From Pseudomonadota bacterium (GTDB lineage: Bacteria > Pseudomonadota > Gammaproteobacteria > Woeseiales > Woeseiaceae), in the NCBI GenBank assembly GCA_027295475.1, contig JAPUKV010000107.1, positions 1 through 11,878 on the forward strand: 11,878 nt of DNA, read 5' to 3'. The notes beneath the pieces are model-generated. The model was not told the DNA's origin and did not search any database. It saw only the letters and a program-made list of their open reading frames with translations. The translations under genes were made by a program, and so were the position numbers. This document shows, piece by piece, positions 6,069-11,878 of the stretch. The stretch's first letter is position 1, and each line of letters begins with the position of its first letter.

Positions 6069-6073
6069 ATAAA
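6045..6073 (+). promoter_or_regulatory. Sigma-70-type promoter of the sigma-54 activator gene
   Basis: GTGACA (6045-6050, 5 of 6 match) and TATAAA (6068-6073, 5 of 6 match) are separated by exactly 17 bases. The start site would be about 6079-6082, at or just before the ATG at 6082, so the mRNA would be leaderless or nearly so. Palindrome 3 fills most of the spacer and palindrome 2 touches the -35, suggesting autorepression. Confidence 0.65.
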
Positions 6074-6081
6074 CCCTTGCC

Positions 6082-7890
6082 ATGACGATACTCGATAATT
6101 ATCAATGGCTCTTTCGCAAGGCACCGACGATGGTCACCTTGATCGGTGGGGAGGGCCGATATCTGGATGTGAACGATGCCTTCCTCGAGCGCCTGGGTTT
6201 TACGCGCGAGGAAATGATCGGTCACCGGCCCGCCGAGTTCGTCACCGAGTCGAGTGCCCGGCGCATCGAGAACGAATTCCTGCCGACGCTCAGGCGGACA
6301 GGGAAGCTGGAGAACAAACCGGTTGCGTTGCGGACGAAGTCAGGCGAAGTAGTGGACTGCCTTACGAATTCACTGGTCGAGCACGACCCGGATGGATCAT
6401 TTGTGCGCATCGTAGCGATTTACAGTGAGGTGGCGGACCAGGCAAAGGCAAACCTCAAATACCGGCAGCTATACCGTTCGACACCGGCGATGCTGCATAC
6501 CGTGGATGCCAATGGCTGCATCATGGCGGTGACGGATCATTGGCTACAGAAAATGGCTTATACCCGCGACGAAGTCGTTGGGCGACCGATTGTGGATTTC
6601 TTCAGCCACCGATACCGCAGGAAATTCGCCGGTGATCGCTTGCAGGAAGTTATCGACGGCGGCGAGTTCAATAACGAAGAACGGCAGATGGTTACCAAGG
6701 ACGGAATCGTGCTTGACCTTTTGATGTCCGCTACTTCTGAAAGGGATTCCTCGGGGCGGGTTCAGCGAATGCTGGTTGCGTCCAAAGACGTCACCAAACG
6801 TAATCGTGCCGAGCGGGCACTACGGAAGACGCTTGCCGAGAATGCCCACCTGCGCGAGGAACTCGAGCGCGAGCGCGATTACCTTCGCGAGGAAGTAAAC
6901 ATCGCGATGAACTTCGGTCGGATCATTGGTGAGAGCCCGGCTTTGAAACACATGCTCGCTCAGGTTGAGGCAGTCGCTCAGACGCCGGCCAGCGTTCTGG
7001 TGTTTGGCGAATCCGGTGTCGGCAAGGAACTGGTCGCCCACGCTATCCATGCACGGAGTCCACGCGCCGACGGTCCGCTGGTGAAAGTAAATTGCCCATC
7101 GATACCCAAAGATCTGTTCGAAAGCGAATTCTTCGGACACATCAAAGGGGCATTTACCGGGGCGCACCGTGATCGGGTCGGCAGATTTCAGCTCGCGGAC
7201 GGCGGCACGATTTTTCTGGACGAGATCGGCGAAATTCCGATCGAGTTGCAGGGTAAACTCCTGCGCGTGTTGCAGGAGAGTGAGTTCGAACGTGTCGGGG
7301 ACGACATCACGAAGTCCGTTGATGTCAGGGTGATTGCCGCGACCAACCGGGATCTCGAACAGCTCGTCATATCTGGTAAGTTCCGTGAGGACCTCTTTTA
7401 TCGCCTGAGCGTTTTCCCGATTGACGTACCGCCATTGCGCAAACGGGGCGACGATGTGATACAGCTGGCACAGCATTTCCTCGAGGCGACGTGTAATGAG
7501 TTTGGCCGAGAGCCGATGATGCTGACGCAGATCCAGGCTGACGAAATCAGGAATTACGACTGGCCCGGAAACGTGCGTGAACTCAAGAATGTTATTGAAC
7601 GAGCAGTTATCCTGTCACAAGGCACTGTTTTGCGACTCGACCTGTCCCTGGCTGATACTGGTGCGAAAACCGTTGTGGGACCACAGAATGACGATTTGGC
7701 GACGGAGAGCCTGATTCTTACCGAAAAGGACATGAAAATATTGCAAAAGAAGAATTTGCTGGCGGCGCTCAGGCAGACGAATTGGCGAGTGTCCGGGAAG
7801 GGCGGGGCGGCGGAGCTGCTCGGCGTGCGGCCAACTACACTTGCCGATCGCATCAAGTCGTTCGGCGTGCGCAAACCGCACCACAGCTGA
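6082..7890 (+). CDS. PAS-PAS sigma-54-dependent transcriptional activator
   Basis: This 602-residue enhancer-binding protein opens sigma-54 promoters by ATP hydrolysis. Domains in order are PAS 1 (about 6-117), PAS 2 (about 127-237), a charged coiled-coil linker (about 240-273), an AAA+ domain (about 278-510) and a Fis-type helix-turn-helix (about 570-597). All key AAA+ motifs are present: Walker A GESGVGKE (309-316), the sigma-54-contacting loop GAFTGA (356-361), Walker B FLDEIGE (378-384), sensor AATNRDL (419-425), REDLFYRL (435-442) and WPGNVREL (494-501). The HTH ([23 protein letters not shown]) resembles that of FhlA. There is no receiver domain, so it is not a phosphorelay response regulator. 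The signal is probably sensed by the PAS domains, but the ligand is unknown. The ATG has no Shine-Dalgarno and sits at the predicted transcription start. Later Met codons would cut into PAS 1. It is probably co-transcribed with dacB, 10 bases downstream. Confidence 0.93.
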   Translation: MTILDNYQWLFRKAPTMVTLIGGEGRYLDVNDAFLERLGFTREEMIGHRPAEFVTESSARRIENEFLPTLRRTGKLENKPVALRTKSGEVVDCLTNSLVEHDPDGSFVRIVAIYSEVADQAKANLKYRQLYRSTPAMLHTVDANGCIMAVTDHWLQKMAYTRDEVVGRPIVDFFSHRYRRKFAGDRLQEVIDGGEFNNEERQMVTKDGIVLDLLMSATSERDSSGRVQRMLVASKDVTKRNRAERALRKTLAENAHLREELERERDYLREEVNIAMNFGRIIGESPALKHMLAQVEAVAQTPASVLVFGESGVGKELVAHAIHARSPRADGPLVKVNCPSIPKDLFESEFFGHIKGAFTGAHRDRVGRFQLADGGTIFLDEIGEIPIELQGKLLRVLQESEFERVGDDITKSVDVRVIAATNRDLEQLVISGKFREDLFYRLSVFPIDVPPLRKRGDDVIQLAQHFLEATCNEFGREPMMLTQIQADEIRNYDWPGNVRELKNVIERAVILSQGTVLRLDLSLADTGAKTVVGPQNDDLATESLILTEKDMKILQKKNLLAALRQTNWRVSGKGGAAELLGVRPTTLADRIKSFGVRKPHHS

Positions 7891-7900
7891 GAATGCGGGT

Positions 7901-9319
7901 ATGACCGATCGAGTCAGATTCCTGCCCCTGATAATTGTCGTCTTGCCGATGCTTGGGCTTTGCGACAGCGTGTTGCCGCCTGGCATCCAAAGCTCTTTGA
8001 ACCTGCGTAAGGTGCCCGACAATAGCCTCAGCATTTATGTCGAGAACCTCGATACCGGTGAGCCAGTCCTGAGCTGGAATGAAGACGTTCCGCGCAACCC
8101 GGCATCGGTCATCAAGCTGCTGACAACACTTGTGGCGTTGGACGTCCTCGGCCCGGCCTATACCTGGAAGACAGAAGCCTACCTGCTGGGGGAAACAGAT
8201 GGCCCTGTTCTGGACGGCGACCTGCTGCTCAAAGGCTACGGCGACCCGTTCCTGGTAACCGCCCGCGTCTGGCAAATGTTGCGCGAAATTCGACAAAAGG
8301 GGATCAGCCGGATTACGGGTGACCTATTGATTGACGATAGTTACTTCGATGTGCCGTATCACGATCCAGCCAAATTCGACCGGGAACCGCTGCGCGCGTA
8401 TAACGTTGCGCCGAATGCACTGCTGATGAATTTCAAAGTCGTGCGCTATCACTTCGAGCCCGACCTCGAGTCGGCGACAGTCAGTATCCGGGTGGATCCG
8501 CCACTCGAGAATCTGCGAATCGAGAACAGACTAAAAGTCGTGCAAGGCCACTGCCGCGGTTACCAGCGCGGAATTACTATTACGCCGAATGAAACAGTCG
8601 ATCACATGGTGATGAGTGGCCGGTTTCCCAGCGGTTGCAAAAGCTACGAGATGCATCGCGCTGTCCTCAGCCACAACGAATTTGCCTATGGTCTCTTCAA
8701 AAGCATCTGGCAGGAATCCGGCGGCGAGTTTTCGGGTGGCTTGAGGAATGTAGTCAAACCGGATGACATCGAGCCGTTTCTCGTTTTTGAATCTTTGCCA
8801 TTGGCCGATATCATCAGCAAGGTAAACAAACACAGTAACAACGTAATGGCCCGCCAGCTTCTTTTTACACTGGGTGCCGAGAGATTTGTCGTGCCAGGCA
8901 CGGAAGAAGGCGGCCGGCAGGTGATCGAAGATTGGCTCAAAAGCAGGCAGCTCGGGTCCGCCAAACTGAAACTTGATAACGGGGCCGGGTTGTCACGGGA
9001 TTCGCGCATCTCGGCCAGGAACCTCGGCGAGATTCTGCGTTACGCCTGGCAGAGCCCATTCATGCCCGAATATTTGTCTTCGCTTTCCCTGTCCGGACTC
9101 GACGGCACCTTGATGCGACGCTTTCGTGATGATCCGTTAACCGGCAAGGCGCATATCAAGACCGGCCGGCTCGATCATGTCACCGCGATCGCAGGTTACC
9201 TTCAGTCCAGGTCGGGCGGACGATACTCCATCGTCGCACTGCAAAATCACACTGACGTCCATCGTGGTCCCGGCGAAGAAGTACAGGCGGCCTTACTGCG
9301 TTGGTTGTACGAACAGTAA
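7901..9319 (+). CDS. dacB: D-alanyl-D-alanine carboxypeptidase/endopeptidase, PBP4 (S13) family
   Basis: This 472-residue periplasmic enzyme trims peptidoglycan by removing the terminal D-Ala and/or cutting D-Ala-DAP cross-links. All three penicillin-binding motifs are present: SxxK (SVIK, 69-72), SxN (SNN, 312-314) and KTG (420-422). DNGAGLSR (359-366) is also typical. About 240 residues separate SxxK from SxN, and E. coli PBP4 is 477 residues, so the insert domains of PBP4-type enzymes are kept. Residues 6-20 form the signal-peptide core. C21 follows LGL, a poor lipobox, so ordinary cleavage is more likely. The frame is open upstream to 7841, inside the activator gene. ATG 7901 is chosen because the signal peptide follows it and it stands 10 bases after the activator stop. 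Its ribosome-binding site is weak (GCGGGT), which suggests translational coupling to the upstream gene. Confidence 0.93.
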   Translation: MTDRVRFLPLIIVVLPMLGLCDSVLPPGIQSSLNLRKVPDNSLSIYVENLDTGEPVLSWNEDVPRNPASVIKLLTTLVALDVLGPAYTWKTEAYLLGETDGPVLDGDLLLKGYGDPFLVTARVWQMLREIRQKGISRITGDLLIDDSYFDVPYHDPAKFDREPLRAYNVAPNALLMNFKVVRYHFEPDLESATVSIRVDPPLENLRIENRLKVVQGHCRGYQRGITITPNETVDHMVMSGRFPSGCKSYEMHRAVLSHNEFAYGLFKSIWQESGGEFSGGLRNVVKPDDIEPFLVFESLPLADIISKVNKHSNNVMARQLLFTLGAERFVVPGTEEGGRQVIEDWLKSRQLGSAKLKLDNGAGLSRDSRISARNLGEILRYAWQSPFMPEYLSSLSLSGLDGTLMRRFRDDPLTGKAHIKTGRLDHVTAIAGYLQSRSGGRYSIVALQNHTDVHRGPGEEVQAALLRWLYEQ

Positions 9320-9361
9320 ACCCCGGACGACTCACGAAAATTACATTTGGCCTGTAGTAAA

Positions 9362-9381
9362 CTCCGCGAATCGTTGCGGAG
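9362..9381 (+). promoter_or_regulatory. Hairpin covering the ribosome-binding site of the SH3 protein gene
   Basis: CTCCGC (9362-9367) pairs with GCGGAG (9376-9381). The inner GA/TT adds a G-U and an A-U pair, leaving a 4-base loop (ATCG). The 3' arm holds the only Shine-Dalgarno (GGAG, 9378-9381), 8 bases before the ATG at 9390. When folded it would hide the ribosome-binding site. Confidence 0.5.
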
Positions 9382-9389
9382 AAACAAAC

Positions 9390-9983
9390 ATGCGCTTTAC
9401 GATCGGGCTCGTCATTCTTGTGGCCATGCCGGCGGCTGCACTCGCGGAAACGGCATACGTCACCGATAACCTGCGGCTTGGGTTGCATCAGGCGGAAGAC
9501 ACGAGCGGCAAGGCGTTCCGCACGCTGGAGAGCGGCCAGGCCGTCGAAATATTGTCGCGCGGCCGAAATTATGCGCACGTTCAGCTTCCTGATGGTGTGC
9601 AGGGCTATTTAAAGGCGGCATACCTTGTCTTTGAAAAACCGGCCAAACTGATTGTTGCTGAGACCCAGGCTGAAAATGAAGACCTGGCTCGGCAATTGGA
9701 AGATACGAAACGGGCCTTTGCTGCCCCTGCGGCAGCGATTGCTGCGCTCGAACAAGAACTCGCCGAACACCAGGCGGCACTCGATGAAAGTACCGCGAAA
9801 GCTGAGGAGTTGGCCGGGCAAAACGACAGGTTTCGCAGGCGACAGGACAACTCCAGGTACGCCATGCCCTTGCTCTGGGTGGCCGGCGCCCTTGGCGTTT
9901 GTCTTCTGGCGGGGTTTCTGGTCGGCCTCTGGTGGGTCGACTATCGCAGTCGCAAACGCCACGGCGGCATTCGTATCTATTGA
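9390..9983 (+). CDS. YgiM-like SH3-domain, coiled-coil and transmembrane protein (TIGR04211 type)
   Basis: This 197-residue protein has the layout of the TIGR04211/YgiM family: signal peptide (1-19, cleavage after ALA), bacterial SH3 domain (about 20-82), Ala/Glu/Gln-rich coiled coil (about 85-150), one C-terminal TM helix (about 158-182), then a short Arg/Lys-rich cytoplasmic tail. The SH3 domain would sit in the periplasm, held off the inner membrane by the coiled coil. The biochemical role is not established; SH3b domains often bind cell-wall peptides, and the position after dacB suits an envelope role. The frame is open upstream to 9177. ATG 9390 is supported by GGAG 8 bases upstream and by the signal peptide. 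The gap to dacB is 70 bases, with the ribosome-binding-site hairpin inside it. Confidence 0.88.
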   Translation: MRFTIGLVILVAMPAAALAETAYVTDNLRLGLHQAEDTSGKAFRTLESGQAVEILSRGRNYAHVQLPDGVQGYLKAAYLVFEKPAKLIVAETQAENEDLARQLEDTKRAFAAPAAAIAALEQELAEHQAALDESTAKAEELAGQNDRFRRRQDNSRYAMPLLWVAGALGVCLLAGFLVGLWWVDYRSRKRHGGIRIY

Positions 9984-10020
9984 CGCGATTTTCTAGCTCG
10001 CCAGCCATTTCAAAAACGCC

Positions 10021-10053
10021 TGTCGGGATATACCTCCGCGTTATATCCCGATA
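10021..10053 (+). promoter_or_regulatory. Strong hairpin/inverted repeat upstream of cysJ
   Basis: TCGGGATATA (10023-10032) and TATATCCCGA (10042-10051) form a perfect 10-bp inverted repeat with a 9-base loop (CCTCCGCGT). A G-U and a U-A pair extend it to 12. It begins 38 bases after the SH3 gene stop and 67 bases before cysJ. No T-run follows on either strand, so it is not a standard terminator. It could be an operator or an mRNA structure. The rest of 9984-10119 shows no clear promoter. Confidence 0.5.
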
Positions 10054-10119
10054 ACCACAAATACGTTCACGAGCTTCGCGCTTGTTCGTAAGGTTTGTCT
10101 TCACCGACAGACCCAACGG

Positions 10120-11878
10120 ATGAAAATTTTGAACAGTATGGTTGCAAGTGCGGTTGCGCCACCGCTTGACCTTGCTCAGACGCGGAAAGTGCGAAGTGCG
10201 CTGGACGGGCTGACATCTGCGCAACTGCAGTGGGTGAGTGGCTACGTCGCCGGTCTCGCAGCGCGGAACGAGACGGCAGCGCCTGCCGTCGCCCAAACGG
10301 CGACAGAGCCTTCCCATGCGATGACCATCCTGTACGGGTCACAGACCGGTAACGGCCGCGCTATCGCGGAAGAGTTAAAGCAAAACGCTGTGACCCGCGG
10401 CTTCGCTGTCAAAATGTTTAGTCTGGCTGACTACAAGCCGGCCAATATCAAACGGGAAACACTCATCAGTCTGGTCGTCAGCACGCACGGTGAGGGAGAC
10501 CCTCCGGATGATGCGGAGCTGTTTCACGAGTTTCTGCTTTCCGGCAAAGCGCCGCAGCTAAAGCAGCTGAAGTACTCGCTTCTCGCTTTGGGCGATAGCA
10601 GCTATGTCAACTTTTGTCAGACCGGACGAGACCTGGATGCCCGACTGAGTGAACTCGGTGCCGCGAGGTTCGTACCGACATTGGAATGTGATCTTGATTA
10701 CGACGAAGCTGTGGCAGCCTGGGCTGACGATGTTCTTCAGGCTCTGCCGGATGTGCTGGGCAGCGTGCCAGGTGTGCCGCGTCTGCATGCAGTAAAACCA
10801 CCCGCTGTCCATGACCGACATCGCCCGTTCGAAGCTGTGGTTCTGACCAACCAGAAGATCACCGGGGCGAAATCAACCAAAGACGTGCGTCATATCGAAT
10901 TGTCTCTCGAAGGCTCGGGCCTGATTTACGAGCCGGGAGACTCTCTGGCGGTTATTGCGGACAACCCGCCACAGCTCATCGAGGAACTGCTCGAAACGCT
11001 GGGTTTTTCAGGCGATGAAGAAGTCGAGGTTCAGGGTGCGGCGTTTACGATCAGGGATGCCCTGCGAGAAAAACTTGAAATCACGATACCTAACCTTGGA
11101 TTCCTGAAGGTTTATGCCGAGCTTGCAGACTCGCAGGACCTGAGGGACTTACTGCAGCCAGACCGCCAGGGCGAGTTGTCCGTTTTCCTGGAGGCCCGGC
11201 AGATTATCGATATTGTTCGTGAATACGCCGCCCCGGTCAGTGCTGCCGAGTTCGCGGCGAGCTTGCGAAAACTCATGCCGAGGTCGTACTCCATTGCTTC
11301 CAGTCCACTGGCGAACCCCGATGAGGTTCACCTGACGGTCGCGTCCGTAAATTACCAGGCATTCGGTACCGAACATTGGGGCGCGGCTTCCAGCATGTTA
11401 GCGGACCGCATTGCCGAAGGAGACAAGGTTTCGGTATTCGTTGAACCCAATCCGAGATTCCGTCTGCCTGCCGACGGGCAAACACCAGTGATCATGATTG
11501 GGCCCGGCACCGGGGTTGCGCCGTTCAGGGCGTTTGTGGAACAACGCGCAGAACTCGGTGCGACCGGTAAAAACTGGTTGTTTTTTGGCGACCGGACTTT
11601 TCACAGCGACTTCCTGTACCAACTGGAATGGCAGCGATTCCTGAAACGTGGCGTATTGCATCGCATGGATGTCGCCTTCTCCCGCGACCAGGCAGACAAA
11701 GTCTATGTGCAGCACCGGATCGAGGAACAAGGCGAGAAAGTCTACGGGTGGTTGCAGCAGGGCGCCGCAATTTATGTTTGTGGCGATGCCAAACACATGG
11801 CCGGCGATGTCCACGATGCGCTTGTCAACGTACTCGTATCCCACGGTGGCCACGACACCGAATCTGCCCGGATTTATC
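10120..11878 (+). CDS. cysJ: Sulfite reductase (NADPH) flavoprotein alpha subunit (partial, last residues outside window)
   Basis: The 586 visible residues match CysJ, which passes electrons from NADPH through FAD and FMN to the CysI hemoprotein. CysI reduces sulfite to sulfide in assimilation. Visible parts are an N-terminal segment with LTSAQLQWVSGY (31-42) typical of CysJ, a flavodoxin-like FMN domain (YGSQTGN 72-78, STHGEGD 121-127, LGDSSY 157-162), the FAD domain (RSYSIASS 388-395, with GAASS 421-425) and the NADPH domain (GPGTGVAPFR 461-470, YVCGDAKHM 552-560). E. coli CysJ has 599 residues, so roughly the last 15-20, including the usual RRYQRDVY-like end, are missing. ATG 10138 is an alternative start. 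Neither start has a good Shine-Dalgarno. cysI is not in the window and may follow. Translation is continuous with no frameshift. Confidence 0.95.
   Translation, partial: MKILNSMVASAVAPPLDLAQTRKVRSALDGLTSAQLQWVSGYVAGLAARNETAAPAVAQTATEPSHAMTILYGSQTGNGRAIAEELKQNAVTRGFAVKMFSLADYKPANIKRETLISLVVSTHGEGDPPDDAELFHEFLLSGKAPQLKQLKYSLLALGDSSYVNFCQTGRDLDARLSELGAARFVPTLECDLDYDEAVAAWADDVLQALPDVLGSVPGVPRLHAVKPPAVHDRHRPFEAVVLTNQKITGAKSTKDVRHIELSLEGSGLIYEPGDSLAVIADNPPQLIEELLETLGFSGDEEVEVQGAAFTIRDALREKLEITIPNLGFLKVYAELADSQDLRDLLQPDRQGELSVFLEARQIIDIVREYAAPVSAAEFAASLRKLMPRSYSIASSPLANPDEVHLTVASVNYQAFGTEHWGAASSMLADRIAEGDKVSVFVEPNPRFRLPADGQTPVIMIGPGTGVAPFRAFVEQRAELGATGKNWLFFGDRTFHSDFLYQLEWQRFLKRGVLHRMDVAFSRDQADKVYVQHRIEEQGEKVYGWLQQGAAIYVCGDAKHMAGDVHDALVNVLVSHGGHDTESARIY

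Noticed and set aside
6820..7476. 218-codon minus-strand ORF
   Set aside because: It is antisense to the AAA+ domain of the activator, which has every expected motif. No independent signal supports it.
9460..10317. 285-codon minus-strand ORF across the SH3 gene, the intergenic region and the start of cysJ
   Set aside because: Its translation is extremely Arg-rich and low in hydrophobic residues. It opposes two well-supported genes and looks like a GC-codon shadow.

Overview
The window looks like chromosomal DNA of a gammaproteobacterium, by inference. The base composition is moderately GC-rich (estimated by eye). Genes are dense on both strands, and the set is typical: a KefB/KefC-type antiporter, PBP4-type DacB, a YgiM-like SH3 membrane protein, CysJ and a sigma-54 activator. 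No transposase, integrase, CRISPR array, tRNA or rRNA was found. Nothing clearly marks recent transfer. No stretch over 300 bases lacks a gene.

Layout. Positions 1-3376 hold three minus-strand genes. In transcription order they are a CPA2 antiporter with a TrkA-N domain, a ferritin-like 'metal-dependent hydrolase' (PF10118 type) and an ABC ATPase cut by the left edge. Divergent from the antiporter, at 3506, is an exported, probably lipid-anchored dienelactone hydrolase. It converges on a secreted four-cysteine protein of unknown function (4428-4997, minus). A small PGPGW-type membrane protein (5127-5390, plus) converges on a short secreted protein (5615-5896, minus), with 224 bases of inverted repeats and minus-strand T-runs between them. 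From 6082 onward everything is on the plus strand: a PAS-PAS-AAA+-HTH sigma-54 activator, dacB, the SH3/coiled-coil/TM protein, and cysJ, which is cut by the right edge.

The most interesting part is 5400-7890, which reads as a compact sigma-54 circuit. The minus-strand gene for the 93-residue secreted protein has a near-consensus -24/-12 promoter (5954-5970), an IHF-like site (5988-6000) and three related 12-bp palindromes of form ACGRNNNNYCGT (6018-6068) at about -75 to -125. The divergent activator gene has a strong sigma-70-type promoter (6045-6073) overlapped by two of these palindromes. Its start codon lies almost at the predicted transcription start. So the activator may switch on the small secreted protein while repressing itself. 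The PGPGW gene has its own -24/-12 match (5089-5105) and may belong to the same regulon. The activator stop is 10 bases before dacB, which hints at an envelope-related role. All of this regulation is inferred from motifs and spacing.
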